Positions 34,207-43,256 of a stretch of 43,887 bases of DNA are shown one piece after another. A program made the translations under genes and the position numbers. Origin of the DNA: Syntrophobacterales bacterium (GTDB lineage: Bacteria > Desulfobacterota > Desulfobaccia > Desulfobaccales > 0-14-0-80-60-11); assembly GCA_023512475.1 (NCBI GenBank), contig JAILZL010000024.1:1-43887 (forward strand), written 5' to 3'. The stretch's first letter is position 1. Every line of letters starts with the position of its first letter. The notes below the pieces were generated by a model. The model was given only the letters and a program-made list of their open reading frames with translations. It did no database searches and had not been told where the DNA came from.

Positions 34207-34252
34207 TTATCATGATAACCGGGGAAATCGGGGATACCCTGACGTAAGTCAA
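34207..34252 (-). promoter_or_regulatory. Dyad symmetry upstream of the Fe-S protein gene
   Basis: TTATCATGATAA (34207-34218) is a perfect 12-bp palindrome. TGACGTAAGTCA (34240-34251) is an inverted repeat with TGAC and GTCA arms separated by four bases, overlapping a TTGACT -35-like hexamer. Spacing resembles FNR/CRP-family sites, but neither matches a consensus I can name. They may be operators for the Fe-S/zinc-finger operon. Confidence 0.4.
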
Positions 34253-34286
34253 GGAGGACGGAATTTTTTCCCGCCCCCCGGGGAGC

Positions 34287-35006
34287 TCACCCGAAAGAGG
34301 CGGGCAGGAGCAGCTCGGCCAGATAGTGAAAGCTTACGGGCAGATGTGCGGCGGCGGCCAGGGGCTTTAAGTGCAGGAAACAGCCCCAGTCCGGGGACAC
34401 CAGCCCGGTGGCGCCGGTGGCCAGGACGGCTTCCAGATACGCCTCGCCGATGACCCGGGCGGTGTGAGGATGCTGGCGGTGAAACACCCCGCCGAAGCCG
34501 CAGCAGGAAAAGGAGGGGGGCACCTCCGTCACCCTCAGGCCCTCCACCCGGGAGAGGAGCCCGCGGGCGGCGGGGAGCACCCCCAACTGCCCTGCCTTGC
34601 AGGAGCGGTGCAGGGCCAGGGTGCCGGGGTGCCGCGTCTGCCAGGGGAGAGGACCCTGGGCGGCCAGAAACTCCCCCAGCTCCCAGGTGCGGTCGGCCAG
34701 GGCCCGGGCCAGCCGGCTTTCCTCCCGGCTTTCGGCCAGCCGGGGGTAATGGTGCCGCACCATCAGAGTGCAGGAGGCGCTGGGGGAGAGAACCGCCTCC
34801 GCCCCGCCGAAGACCCGGAAAAAATGGCGCATCAGCCGCCGGGCGGCGGGGACATTGCCGGCGGTGAGGGCGAACTGGCCGCAGCAGGTCTGCTCCTCAG
34901 GGTAGTACCAGGAGACCTCCAGGTGGTCCAGGAGGCGGGCCACGGCCAGACCCACCTCCGGGGCCCATTGATCCACCACGCAGGGGAGAAAGAGTGCCAG
35001 ACGCAT
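34287..35006 (-). CDS. LutA/YkgE-like CCG-domain Fe-S oxidoreductase
   Basis: The 239-residue protein has two CCG-type halves with the Cys motifs LFLPCVVDQW, EEQTCCGQFAL, SPSASCTLM, LHRSCKAG and FSCCGFGG, as in the LutA subunit of lactate oxidation and in heterodisulfide reductase B-like proteins. LutB and LutC partners are not nearby. ATG 35006 is chosen because MRLALFLPC is the family start; an in-frame ATG 35087 would add an unrelated extension. No good ribosome-binding site is visible. Its own electron partner is unknown. Confidence 0.8.
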   Translation of the reverse strand: MRLALFLPCVVDQWAPEVGLAVARLLDHLEVSWYYPEEQTCCGQFALTAGNVPAARRLMRHFFRVFGGAEAVLSPSASCTLMVRHHYPRLAESREESRLARALADRTWELGEFLAAQGPLPWQTRHPGTLALHRSCKAGQLGVLPAARGLLSRVEGLRVTEVPPSFSCCGFGGVFHRQHPHTARVIGEAYLEAVLATGATGLVSPDWGCFLHLKPLAAAAHLPVSFHYLAELLLPASFG

Positions 35007-35080
35007 GGGAGGCGACGGGAAAAGGGGACCGGCGGCACGACCCGGCAGGCCGGGGGAGGCCCGGGATCCCCCAGTCCGCC

Positions 35081-35110
35081 TTGACATTGTCGGGCAAAGT
35101 GGCCTAAAAT
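35081..35110 (+). promoter_or_regulatory. Promoter of the NtrC-type regulator
   Basis: TTGACA (35081-35086) and TAAAAT (35105-35110) are separated by 18 nt. The predicted start near 35117 gives a leader of about 37 nt. Confidence 0.6.
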
Positions 35111-35153
35111 GAAAGAAATTTGTGCTTCTTTCGGGAGTTGAGCCTCAGCCTCC

Positions 35154-36515
35154 ATGCCGTCGGTTGCGCCTGACTTTTCCGCCCAGATCCTGGTGGTGGA
35201 CGATGACAAGGCCATGCGGGAGGCCTGCTGCCAGATCCTGGCCCGCCAGGGGTTCCAGGTGGAGGCCGCCGCCGACGCCCGCCAGGGGCTGGCCCTCCTG
35301 GAGGACCGCTCCTTCGACGTCATCCTCATGGACCTGGTGATGCCGGATGTGGACGGCCTGGAGGCCCTCAAGCGCATCAAGGCCCTGGACAGCACCTGCG
35401 AAGTCATCATCATCAGCGGCTACGGCACCATCCCCTCGGCGGTGGAGGCCATCAAATCCGGGGCCTTCCACTTCCTCTCCAAGCCCTTCGCCCCCGACGA
35501 CCTGCGCCACCTGGTGGCCCGGGCCCTGGAAAAACGGCGCCTCAACCTGGAAAACCTGGCCCTGCGCCAGGAGCTGAAAAGCCACGAGGACCGGGGGGAG
35601 ATCATCTATCAGAGTGCGGCCATGGCCCGGGTCATGGAGATGGTGGCCCGGGTGGCGGCCACGGACAGCACCGTGCTCCTCACCGGGGAATCCGGCACCG
35701 GCAAGGGGCTGGTGGCCCACCAGATCCACCAGCTGAGCCGTCGGGCCCGGCGCCCCTTCGTCACCGTGGACTGCGGCACCCTGGTGGAGACCCTGTTCGA
35801 AAGCGAGCTCTTCGGCCACGTCAAGGGCGCCTTCACCGGCGCCGACGCCAACAAGATCGGCAAATTCGAGCTGGCCCAGCACGGCACCCTCTTCTTCGAC
35901 GAAATCAGCAACATCAGCCTGGAGGTCCAGGCCAAGCTGCTGCGGGCGGTGGAGGAGCGCAAGGTCTGCAAGGTGGGCAGCCACCGGGTCATCACCGTGG
36001 ACGTGCGCCTCATCGCCGCCACCAACAAGGACCTGACCCAGGCCATCCGGGAGGGCACCTTCCGGGGGGATCTCTTCTACCGCCTCAACGTGGTGAACCT
36101 GCATCTGCCCCCCTTGCGGGAGCGCAAAGAGGATATCCCCCTGTTGGCGCATCACTTCCTGGCCAAATACACCCACCGGCTGCGCAAACCCATCCGGGGC
36201 ATCTCCCCGGAGGTCCTGGAGCAATTGGTGCAGCATGACTGGCCGGGGAACGTCCGGGAGCTGGAGAACACCATCGAGCGCCTGGTGGTGCTGAGCACCG
36301 GTCCGGAGCTGGAGCCGGCCGATCTGTCCTATGCCGGGTTCTTCCAGGGCCCGGCCCCGGATTGCCCCCCCTTGGCCCTGCGGGACCTGGAGCGGGAACA
36401 CATCCGCCGCATCCTCGTGCGCTTTCCCCATAACAAAAGCGAGGTGGCCCGGGTTTTGGGCATTGATCGCAAGACCCTGCGGGAAAAGCTGCGGCGCTAC
36501 AACCTGGACTCCTGA
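35154..36515 (+). CDS. Sigma-54-dependent response regulator (NtrC family)
   Basis: The 453-residue protein has a receiver domain (acidic DDDK at 16-19, phospho-acceptor Asp60, Lys near 110), a central AAA+ domain with Walker A GESGTGKG and the sigma-54 contact loop GAFTGA, and a C-terminal Fis-type helix-turn-helix (NKSEVARVLGIDRKTLREKL). It would activate sigma-54 promoters after phosphorylation. No kinase is adjacent. The ribosome-binding site is weak. Targets are unknown; the short genes that follow have their own signals. Confidence 0.95.
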   Translation: MPSVAPDFSAQILVVDDDKAMREACCQILARQGFQVEAAADARQGLALLEDRSFDVILMDLVMPDVDGLEALKRIKALDSTCEVIIISGYGTIPSAVEAIKSGAFHFLSKPFAPDDLRHLVARALEKRRLNLENLALRQELKSHEDRGEIIYQSAAMARVMEMVARVAATDSTVLLTGESGTGKGLVAHQIHQLSRRARRPFVTVDCGTLVETLFESELFGHVKGAFTGADANKIGKFELAQHGTLFFDEISNISLEVQAKLLRAVEERKVCKVGSHRVITVDVRLIAATNKDLTQAIREGTFRGDLFYRLNVVNLHLPPLRERKEDIPLLAHHFLAKYTHRLRKPIRGISPEVLEQLVQHDWPGNVRELENTIERLVVLSTGPELEPADLSYAGFFQGPAPDCPPLALRDLEREHIRRILVRFPHNKSEVARVLGIDRKTLREKLRRYNLDS

Positions 36516-36660
36516 GCCCCCGGCCGGACGCCGGCCACCACCGCCTCCCCCTCCCCGGCCCCCTCCTCCCGGCCCGGCTTGCATCGCCGGCAAACATGCT
36601 TATGTTCATAACAGACAGGGATCTTCTCCAGCTGCCACCCCTCACCCAAGGAGGCCTGCC

Positions 36661-36828
36661 ATGGTTCTGGAGCTCAACGAACAGGAAAAAGAGATCCTGA
36701 AACACGCCCTGGAAGTGTATCTGGGCGATCTGAGGGAGGAAATCGTCAAGACGGAAGCCCATACCTGGAAGCGGCCGCTCCATGAGGAAGAGGAGGTCAT
36801 CAAGAAGATCATCGCCGCCCTGTCCTGA
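36661..36828 (+). CDS. Small conserved-looking helical protein
   Basis: The 55-residue protein starts MVLELNEQEKEILKHALEVY and is predicted to be two charged helices. A perfect AAGGAGG six nt before ATG 36661 supports it as a real gene. Similar short proteins occur in related bacteria, from memory, without known function. It is separated from the regulator by 145 nt. Confidence 0.65.
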   Translation: MVLELNEQEKEILKHALEVYLGDLREEIVKTEAHTWKRPLHEEEEVIKKIIAALS

Positions 36829-36868
36829 GCTGGCCGCCGCTTTTTCGGCCTCCTCCCGCCTCCCTCGC

Positions 36869-36905
36869 CGGGCCCCCATCTCCCTGGGGGCCCGCGGTGG
36901 TTTTA
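36869..36905 (+). terminator. Possible terminator after the small helical gene
   Basis: CGGGCCCCC (36869-36877) pairs with GGGGGCCCG (36886-36894) around an eight-base loop, followed by a short TTTT a few bases later. The stem is strong but the T-run is weak and displaced, so efficiency is uncertain. Confidence 0.45.
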
Positions 36906-36957
36906 CGGCCTTGCTGTGCGGCCCCCAAGGTCGCCTGGGCCCGCCTCCCGGCCCGGC

Positions 36958-36986
36958 TTGACGGGGTCCCCTTGACTCCTTACCTT
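36958..36986 (+). promoter_or_regulatory. Possible promoter of the 77-residue gene
   Basis: TTGACG (36958-36963) and TACCTT (36981-36986) are 17 nt apart, about 45 nt before ATG 37031. Confidence 0.4.
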
Positions 36987-37030
36987 GGAGGAAAACCGGG
37001 ACCGTCCGGGTCCCCGGGCAGGAGGGTGCC

Positions 37031-37264
37031 ATGGCCAACCTGAAAGCCGTCAAAGCCTGGGCGGTGAGTCTGGATCCGTCCGGTATCATCGAGATGTCCG
37101 AGGAATACGGGCCCGACGCCCTGGAGTTCCTGAACGAACACCTGGCCAAGGGCGATTTCCAGGTGCTCACCCGGGACACCCAGGGCTACGAAGGGGACAT
37201 GATCATCGATTTTCCGGTGAGCGGCGGGGAATCCTATCGGGCCCTGGTCCTCCTGGAGAAATGA
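37031..37264 (+). CDS. Small protein of unknown function
   Basis: The 77-residue protein begins MANLKAVKAWAVSLDPSGII and ends RALVLLEK, with a likely alpha/beta fold and no membrane segment. AGGAGGG four nt upstream of ATG 37031 supports translation. I do not recognise it. Its 3' end overlaps the convergent LEA14-like gene by 62 nt, so one of the two ends may be misjudged. Confidence 0.6.
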   Translation: MANLKAVKAWAVSLDPSGIIEMSEEYGPDALEFLNEHLAKGDFQVLTRDTQGYEGDMIIDFPVSGGESYRALVLLEK

Positions 37265-37775
37265 GCTCCCGGCCATAGAGGCGCCACAGCTCCCGGCCCT
37301 CCTCCAGGCCGGCCTGGCCCTGGAACTGGAAGGGCACCCGGATGAGTCCGGCCATGACCTGACCCAGGCGGATGCCGCCGCTGAGGCGGTAATGCACTTT
37401 CTGGCGATCCAGCAGCCGGGGCGCCAGGTTCAGGGCGGCGGGCAGATCCACCAGCACCGGGAACTCCACCCTGGCCTGGCCGAAGGGCGGCAGGTGCACC
37501 GGCCGGGAGCCGGCCCCCCGGGCCACGCTCCTCCCTTCCAGCCACAGGTCGTAATCATAGCCGTGGACATCCAGAGGCGCAGGGTTGGGATTGGTGAGCC
37601 TGAGGACCGCAAAGACGGGCAGCCGGCCCCCCTGGGGGAGGCCCACCGTGACCCCCTCCACCTCCACCCGGGGGGCCTCGAAGTCGCCCCGGGCCAACTG
37701 CTGCACGCCGCAGCCCCCGTGGGCCAGAAGCAGCCCCAGGAGGGCGATCAGGGAAAAAAGGGTGCGGCCTGTCAT
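37203..37775 (-). CDS. LEA14-like (WHy domain) exported protein
   Basis: The 190-residue protein has an N-terminal signal segment (LFSLIALLGLLLAHGGC), with Cys22 suggesting a lipoprotein although the lipobox is imperfect. A WHy/LEA type 2 beta domain follows (PVFAVLRLTNPNPAPLDV, RPVHLPPFGQARVEF). Such proteins are linked to desiccation or envelope stress. The C-terminal tail (GGPGPDRIPRRSPENR) is low-complexity and overlaps the convergent small gene. Confidence 0.85.
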   Translation of the reverse strand: MTGRTLFSLIALLGLLLAHGGCGVQQLARGDFEAPRVEVEGVTVGLPQGGRLPVFAVLRLTNPNPAPLDVHGYDYDLWLEGRSVARGAGSRPVHLPPFGQARVEFPVLVDLPAALNLAPRLLDRQKVHYRLSGGIRLGQVMAGLIRVPFQFQGQAGLEEGRELWRLYGRELISPGGPGPDRIPRRSPENR

Positions 37776-37838
37776 CCTCGGTTCCTCCCTCGCGGCAGGG
37801 TGGCTGCGGCCATCCCTCCTCTGATTAGAGTTTTGGTC

Positions 37839-37869
37839 TTGACACGACCGTTAACTTTCTCGTTAAAAT
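37839..37869 (+). promoter_or_regulatory. Promoter of the nrfHA operon
   Basis: TTGACA (37839-37844) is followed by TTAAAA after 18 nt, or TAAAAT after 19 nt (37864-37869). A repeated CGTTAA lies between the elements (37850 and 37861 regions) and could be an activator site. The start would be near 37876, giving a 45-nt leader. Confidence 0.6.
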
Positions 37870-37920
37870 AGGGCACCTTTACCTCACAAGTTCCAGGTTT
37901 TGCCGAAAGGAGGGGCCGGC

Positions 37921-38373
37921 ATGCGGAGGGTGAGCATTGTGGTGGTCGTTCTGGGCCTCGGCCTCCTGGCCGGCCTCTTTGCCGCCTTCGGCCCGCCGGG
38001 GTTATACGCCAAATCCGAGACCCCGGAATTCTGCGCCGGCTGCCACAACATGGCCCCGCAGTATGAGGCCTGGTTCCACGTGGGGGCCCACCGGGGCATT
38101 ACCTGTGTGGACTGCCACCTGCCCAATGAGAATTTCGCCGTGCACCTCACCTGGAAAGCTCTGACCGGCATGCGGGACCTGATGGAGTGGCACCTGGGGC
38201 TGGTCTCCGAGGACCCCCGGGCCTCGGAGCGCACCCGCACCTGGATCCAGGCCAACTGTCAGCGCTGCCACGGCGAGATCATGGCCCGGATCAACGAGGA
38301 CCGCTGGTGCTGGACCTGCCACCGGCAGTTCCACCATAAAACCACCGGGGCCGTCATGGCCCAGATCCCGTAA
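37921..38373 (+). CDS. nrfH: Tetrahaem cytochrome c NrfH, membrane quinol dehydrogenase
   Basis: The 150-residue protein has an N-terminal membrane anchor (SIVVVVLGLGLLAGLFAAFG) and four CxxCH haem sites: CAGCH, CVDCH, CQRCH and CWTCH. NrfH takes electrons from menaquinol and passes them to NrfA in the periplasm. The first haem segment (ETPEFCAGCHNMAP) and the HVGAHRGITCVDCH spacing are typical. AAGGAGG 6 nt upstream fixes ATG 37921. nrfA follows after 24 nt. Confidence 0.95.
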   Translation: MRRVSIVVVVLGLGLLAGLFAAFGPPGLYAKSETPEFCAGCHNMAPQYEAWFHVGAHRGITCVDCHLPNENFAVHLTWKALTGMRDLMEWHLGLVSEDPRASERTRTWIQANCQRCHGEIMARINEDRWCWTCHRQFHHKTTGAVMAQIP

Positions 38374-38397
38374 TCGAGGCGCGGGAGGGCGTCAAGC

Positions 38398-39927
38398 ATG
38401 AAACGGAGCATGGTGCTGGTCGGTGTGGTGGTGGCCTCCTTCCTGGGGGCCCTGAGCTTCTCCCTCTCCTGTGCGCCCCCCAAGCCGGAGCCGGTAAAGA
38501 CCGGCACCATCCCCGACGGCGAGATCAATCCGGCGGTCTGGGGCCAGGTCTATCCCCTGGAATACGACCGCTGGAAGATGACCAAGGATCCCAAGCCCGC
38601 GGGGATGAGCAAATACAAGCGGGGCTACGACACCGATAAGGTCATCTATGACAAGCTGAGCCAGTTTCCCTATCTGGCCCTCCTGTACCATGGCTGGGGC
38701 TTCGGGATCGAATACAACGAACCCCGGGGCCACTGGTACATGGTCATCGACCAGCTGGAGATCGACCCCTCCCGGCTGGGGGCCGGGGGCGTCTGCCTGA
38801 GCTGCAAGACTCCATATGCCGTTCCCCTGGAGAAACAGCTGGGGCCGGAGTACTTCAAAATGAAGTACATCGACGCCCACGCTTTGATCCCCCAGGAATT
38901 CCAGGAGCTGGGGGTGGCCTGCATTGAATGCCACGACAACCGGACCATGGGCCTCAGGCTCTACCACCCCGCGGCTCTGAAATCCTTCCGGTTCATCGGC
39001 CAGGACCCGGAGAAAATGACCCGCCAGGAGCTGAGGTCGGCGGTCTGCGGCCAGTGCCACGTCACCTACATCATCCCCCGGGACCAGGACATGAAGTCCA
39101 TGGACCTCTTCTTCCCCTGGCAGGGCAGCAAACCCGGAGACATCTCCATTGAGAACATCATCAGGGTGATCAAAAAGGAGCCCGGTTATTATCAGAGTGA
39201 GTGGGGCACCGGGGAATGGGTCCAGAAGGTGACGGGCTTCAAGGTGGCCTTCATCCGCCATCCGGAATATGAGTTTTATACCAAAAACAGCGTGCATTAC
39301 CAGGCGGGGGTGGCCTGCGCCGACTGCCACATGCCCTATATCCGCGTCGGGGCCAACAAGATCTCCGACCACGATGTCACCAGCCCCCTGAAGACCAACA
39401 TGCGGGCCTGCCAGCAGTGCCACACCGAATCGGCCCAGTGGCTCAAGGACCGGGTCCTGGCCCACCAGGACCGCACCGTGTCCCTGATGCTGCGCTCCGG
39501 TTATGCCACCGCGGTGGCGGCCAAACTCTTTGAAAAGGTGCACGCCGCCCAGAAAGAGGGCAAACCGATCGACCCCCAGCTCTATGAGCAGGCCAAGGAC
39601 CTTTACCTGGAGGCCCTCTACCGGGTGATTTACATCAATGCCGAAAATTCGGTGGGCTTCCACAATCCCAGCGAGGCGGGCCGCATCCTGGGGGATGCCC
39701 TGGCCTTTGCCGGCCGCAGTGAGGCCCTCCTGCGCCAGGCCCTGGCCCAGGCGGGGGTGGCGCTGCCCGCGGTCATTGACCTGGAGCTGCACAAATATCT
39801 CAACAACCGGGGCAAGAAGCCTTTGAACTACAAGCCGGAGCAGCTCTTTACCGACCCTTATGGCAACCAGGAGAAGCTGACCCCCACTCCCTCGCTGGGG
39901 ATCACCGCGGCCGCCGCCCCGAAATAG
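38398..39927 (+). CDS. nrfA: Pentahaem cytochrome c nitrite reductase NrfA
   Basis: The 509-residue enzyme reduces nitrite to ammonium in the periplasm, taking six electrons. The catalytic haem is bound by CLSCK (Lys ligand), and four further haems by CIECH, CGQCH, CADCH and CQQCH. The signal region (VVVASFLGALSFSLSC) may give a lipoprotein or a cleaved product. GGGAGGG 8 nt upstream fixes ATG 38398. The C-terminal Ala/Pro tail is short. With NrfH it forms the standard ammonification complex; nitrite detoxification is an alternative role. Confidence 0.96.
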   Translation: MKRSMVLVGVVVASFLGALSFSLSCAPPKPEPVKTGTIPDGEINPAVWGQVYPLEYDRWKMTKDPKPAGMSKYKRGYDTDKVIYDKLSQFPYLALLYHGWGFGIEYNEPRGHWYMVIDQLEIDPSRLGAGGVCLSCKTPYAVPLEKQLGPEYFKMKYIDAHALIPQEFQELGVACIECHDNRTMGLRLYHPAALKSFRFIGQDPEKMTRQELRSAVCGQCHVTYIIPRDQDMKSMDLFFPWQGSKPGDISIENIIRVIKKEPGYYQSEWGTGEWVQKVTGFKVAFIRHPEYEFYTKNSVHYQAGVACADCHMPYIRVGANKISDHDVTSPLKTNMRACQQCHTESAQWLKDRVLAHQDRTVSLMLRSGYATAVAAKLFEKVHAAQKEGKPIDPQLYEQAKDLYLEALYRVIYINAENSVGFHNPSEAGRILGDALAFAGRSEALLRQALAQAGVALPAVIDLELHKYLNNRGKKPLNYKPEQLFTDPYGNQEKLTPTPSLGITAAAAPK

Positions 39928-39980
39928 CTTCCGGGCGCGACCCGGGAAAACCGGAGCCGTCCCATTCCCCGGGGGGGGCT

Positions 39981-40018
39981 GGGAGAGGGGCAGGAGGCGA
40001 TGCCCCTTCCCCTCTCCC
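39981..40018 (+). other. Strong hairpin after nrfA, no T-run
   Basis: GGGAGAGGGG (39981-39990) can pair with CCCCTCTCCC (40009-40018), with an inner alternative GGGGCA/TGCCCC pairing. No T-run follows, so it may stabilise the nrfHA 3' end or be processed rather than terminate. Confidence 0.4.
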
Positions 40019-40142
40019 TCCAGGGGCAACGCCTCACCTCAGGGGCCGCTGGGCTGCCGCCCGGCCCCTCTGGCGGGCTTGACCGCATCCGGGCTCCCGA
40101 TTAAACTGTTCCTGTTTTCATTCCCCCGAAAAAAGGTGACCC

Positions 40143-40526
40143 ATGCAACGTCCCTTGTGGCTGACCCTTACAGTCCTGGCGGTGGCCGCCGGCCTGGCTC
40201 TGGCGCAGCCCCTTTCCGACCTGGCGGCGAAAGGGAAGAAAATTTACGAAGACAACTGCGCCGACTGCCATCGCAGCAGCGGCGAGGGCCTGCCGGTGAA
40301 GTTCCCGGCCCTGAAAGGCAACGCCTTTGTCCAGGGGGGCCCGGACGGCGTCATCCAGGTGCTTCTGAACGGCCGCCGGGGCAAGATGGGCCGCATGCCC
40401 GCCTGGCGGGAGTATCTGAGCAATGAGGAGATCGCCGCGGTGGCCAGCTACATCCGCACCGCCTGGGGCAATCAGGCCCCGGCGATCACGCCGGAGCAGG
40501 TGGCCGCGGCCCGGAAGACCAAGTAA
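40143..40526 (+). CDS. Class I cytochrome c, periplasmic
   Basis: The 127-residue protein has a signal peptide (LWLTLTVLAVAAGLALA, cut near AQP) and one haem site, CADCH, with the axial Met likely in GRMPAW and a C-terminal helix NEEIAAVASYIRTAW. It is a small electron carrier. An A-rich AAAAAAGGTGA precedes ATG 40143. It lies 215 nt after nrfA in the same direction and may serve nitrite reduction or another periplasmic route. Confidence 0.9.
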   Translation: MQRPLWLTLTVLAVAAGLALAQPLSDLAAKGKKIYEDNCADCHRSSGEGLPVKFPALKGNAFVQGGPDGVIQVLLNGRRGKMGRMPAWREYLSNEEIAAVASYIRTAWGNQAPAITPEQVAAARKTK

Positions 40527-40579
40527 GCGGCGGCTGGAGGGCTAAACGCCTCCCGGGGCCGCCCGGGCGCCGAGGCGCT

Positions 40580-42979
40580 TCACCGGGGTGCCGGCGGTTT
40601 GCGCTTCGGGGTCACCGCCTCCCCCCAGAGGCACAGTTGCCGGGGCGCGGCCGGGAGCCGGGGCGCCCGGGGGTGTTTCTCCTCCCTTTTCCCCACCCCG
40701 TACAGTCCCTCCTCCACCTCCCGGAGCGCCCGCCCCAAAAGCTCCAGATAAAAGCCCGCGTCATAGTCTTCCAGGCCCTCCAGGAAGGGCGCGGCCACCA
40801 CCCGGAGTTCCGGAGGGCCGCCCGTGGGCTCCCGGTGCACATAGCGCACCTTCTCCCCCGGCACCAGAGTGATCCCAGCGTCCTGCAGCTGCCGGGCCGC
40901 CTGGGCCACGGCCGTCCTGACCCGGAAGTCCTCCGGCGCCTGGGAGAGCACCCGGGTGATCACCAGTTCCTGGGGGAGGAGCCCCCCCTCCTGAAGGCGC
41001 TGGCGAAAGCCCCCGGCCACCTCCCGGAGACGGGATCGCACCGCCGCCAGCTCCGCGGGGGTGCCGGCCCGGGCCGCTTCCGCCAGCACGGCCTCCTGGG
41101 CCCGCCGGATGACCGGGGGGGTGTCCCGCCGCCGGCAGAGCAGGCCCCGTACCTTGAGGGTGCCGTCCTCAAAGACCCCGAAATAGCGGGTGGCCACCGG
41201 CCGGGTGGGCTCCTGCCTCGAGGGCAGAAACGCCAGCCAGCGGTAGATGCCCTCCAGGGCCAGGGTCACCCCGGTGACCCGGGAGATCCGGTCACAGAGT
41301 TCCTCCAGCTCCGCCCGGGTCATGCCCGGCTTCTGGATCCACAGACAGTCGGTGAGCCCGTGCAGCACCCGGAAGCCCGCGGCTTCCGCCATCTCCTTGG
41401 CGGTGAGGAGCTTGTCCCGGCCATGGGCGGTCACCGCCTCATGGGCCTCAATGCGCCCGAACCGGGCATTTTTGTACCCCAGATAGCCGAAGCAGGTGAC
41501 CAGCATCCACTTCAGGGCATTCTGCCGCTCCCGGTAGGAGGCGGCCCACTCGGGGGGCACCTCCCGGGCCCGGGCCTTGAGGCGGGCCCGCAACTCCAGA
41601 ATCGGCCGCAGCGTCCGGGGCACCAACCCCTCCCGCCGCCCGCAGAGACGATACCCCGCCTCGGGAACGGCTGCCGGGGGGAAGGGGCCAGGGACCTGGG
41701 GTTCCTGCCCCTCCCCCGGGCCCCTTAAGGATGGGGGGAGGGGGCGTGGGGCAGGGGGTAAGGGGCTGCGCCTCTGAGCCCCCTTTCCCGCACAGCACCC
41801 GCAGTTCACCGTTTCGGGGGAGAGGTTGTGGGTGGTCATGATGGTGGGGTACATGGAGGCGAAGTCCAGTTCCGCCACCTGCCAGTGCAGGCCCACAGGG
41901 GGCATGAAAGTGAGGCCGCCTTTGTCGATGGTGAGGAGGTCGCCGGCGGTTTTGAAGTCCTCCGGGGTGCCCTTGCGCCAGGGGATGAGGATGCCGTCGG
42001 CCACGGCCCGGGCCAGCTGCATGGAGGTGATGAGGGTCCCGGGGCTGGCCCGGGCGGCCTGCTGCAGGGGGAGCTGGCCCAGGCGGCTGATCTGCACCAG
42101 GCCGGCCAGGCCCGCCTCCCGCCAGAAGAAGGAGTTTTTCCGGTCCACGTGCCAGCGGCCGTAGAAGGGGGTGGAGGGGCCCTGATAGACGATGCGGCCA
42201 TAGGAGAAATAGGTGCGGCCGCCCCGGCCCCGGCGGGACGGCGGGGCGGGCTCCCGGTCCAGGGGGAGGGGCACGCGGTGGCGGCGGCTCAAGCGCAGCA
42301 GGGGCGGCAGGATCTCCTCATCCCCCCAGTCGCTCACCACCAGGTCCGGGTCCACCTGGCGCAGGATGCGGGCCACCTCCCGGAGGGCCTGGGCCGGAGG
42401 GGCCCCCTCCAGCTCCAGGGTGCGGCCTTCGAAGCTCACAGCCAGGCCGTTGCCGGCCTCCAGGGGGATGAGGGGATCCCGGGTGAGGGAGAGGTGCAGG
42501 GTCACCAGAGGCGGCAGGGAGAGCTCCAGGGCGAACTGCTCCTCCAGGGGCGCCAGGCCCCGGAGACGGTTGCCGGTGAGCTCCAGCTCATACCAGGCGC
42601 AGGGCCACACCTTCCGGGAGTACAGGTAAGAGGCGGCCACCTCCAGGTCGGCGTTGTAGACCCCGATCCTGTCCCCCAGGCGTCCCAGCCAGGCCTGCAG
42701 CCGGGGGAGATGGGCGTAGGCCGCGAGCTCCACCCCCACCACCGGCAGCTCCGCCCCGGACCACAGGTCCCGGCCGCGGGCGGGAAAGACCCGGCGCACC
42801 CCGGGCCGGCCGGCCAGGGCCCGGGCCAGACGCCGGCGTTCCTCCTCCCCGCCCCCCAGATAGAGGCGATAGAAAAACTCGTCCTCCACCCGCAGGCGGG
42901 CCCCCTCCGGGGTGAGGAACCAGAGGACCATCCGGTCCCTGAGGGGATAGAGGTCGAAGAGCCAGCCCCGGGCGACCAT
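40580..42979 (-). CDS. Divergent B-family DNA polymerase with degenerate exonuclease site
   Basis: The 799-residue protein has an N-terminal exonuclease-like domain and a B-family palm. Motif A is [10 protein letters not shown] (about 371-380), motif [21 protein letters not shown] (about 483-502) and motif C HGLTDCLW (about 539-546). The Exo I site reads [11 protein letters not shown] (about 156-166), where the usual DxE is HxS, so proofreading is probably lost. In motif C the first Asp of DTD is Leu but the catalytic second Asp remains. A Pro-rich insert (about 394-433) interrupts a Cys-rich segment. It follows the coiled-coil gene with adjacent stop and start. A DNA-repair or translesion role is inferred. 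Confidence 0.85.
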   Translation of the reverse strand: MVARGWLFDLYPLRDRMVLWFLTPEGARLRVEDEFFYRLYLGGGEEERRRLARALAGRPGVRRVFPARGRDLWSGAELPVVGVELAAYAHLPRLQAWLGRLGDRIGVYNADLEVAASYLYSRKVWPCAWYELELTGNRLRGLAPLEEQFALELSLPPLVTLHLSLTRDPLIPLEAGNGLAVSFEGRTLELEGAPPAQALREVARILRQVDPDLVVSDWGDEEILPPLLRLSRRHRVPLPLDREPAPPSRRGRGGRTYFSYGRIVYQGPSTPFYGRWHVDRKNSFFWREAGLAGLVQISRLGQLPLQQAARASPGTLITSMQLARAVADGILIPWRKGTPEDFKTAGDLLTIDKGGLTFMPPVGLHWQVAELDFASMYPTIMTTHNLSPETVNCGCCAGKGAQRRSPLPPAPRPLPPSLRGPGEGQEPQVPGPFPPAAVPEAGYRLCGRREGLVPRTLRPILELRARLKARAREVPPEWAASYRERQNALKWMLVTCFGYLGYKNARFGRIEAHEAVTAHGRDKLLTAKEMAEAAGFRVLHGLTDCLWIQKPGMTRAELEELCDRISRVTGVTLALEGIYRWLAFLPSRQEPTRPVATRYFGVFEDGTLKVRGLLCRRRDTPPVIRRAQEAVLAEAARAGTPAELAAVRSRLREVAGGFRQRLQEGGLLPQELVITRVLSQAPEDFRVRTAVAQAARQLQDAGITLVPGEKVRYVHREPTGGPPELRVVAAPFLEGLEDYDAGFYLELLGRALREVEEGLYGVGKREEKHPRAPRLPAAPRQLCLWGEAVTPKRKPPAPR
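41748..41788. repeat. GC-rich repeat copy A, inside the polymerase gene
   Basis: GGGGCAGGGGGT begins a stretch similar to copy B (43264-43306), both ending GAGCCCC-TTTCC. It encodes part of the Pro-rich insert of the polymerase, starting Lys-Gly-Ala-Gln in both copies on the minus strand. Identity is estimated by eye at about three quarters. Confidence 0.5.
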
Positions 42980-43243
42980 TTATTCCGTCCGGCCCTCCAG
43001 GCGGCGCACCTGCTCCCTGAGCTCCGCCAGGGCCTTTTCATGCTCCAGGAGCATGGACAGGAGCATGGACTCCAGGGGCCAGGGGTTGGCGGCCGCCACC
43101 CCGGCCTGGAGATGCCGCCGGGCCGCCTCAAAGAGCCGGTCCAGATACACCTGATCCTCCCGGCGCAGGGCCCGGCGGAACTTGAGCCAGCGCTGCCGCT
43201 CCGCCTCCCACACCTGACTGTAGGGCACTACCGTCCGTCCCAT
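42980..43243 (-). CDS. Small coiled-coil protein in the polymerase operon
   Basis: The 87-residue protein has a basic start (MGRTVVPYSQVWEAERQRWL) and a leucine-rich helix (LLSMLLEHEKALAELREQV) likely to form a coiled coil. I do not recognise it. GGGAG eight nt upstream fixes ATG 43243. Its TAA is followed at once by the polymerase ATG, so translation is coupled and a complex with the polymerase is plausible. Confidence 0.7.
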   Translation of the reverse strand: MGRTVVPYSQVWEAERQRWLKFRRALRREDQVYLDRLFEAARRHLQAGVAAANPWPLESMLLSMLLEHEKALAELREQVRRLEGRTE

Positions 43244-43256
43244 GGCGATCTCTCCC

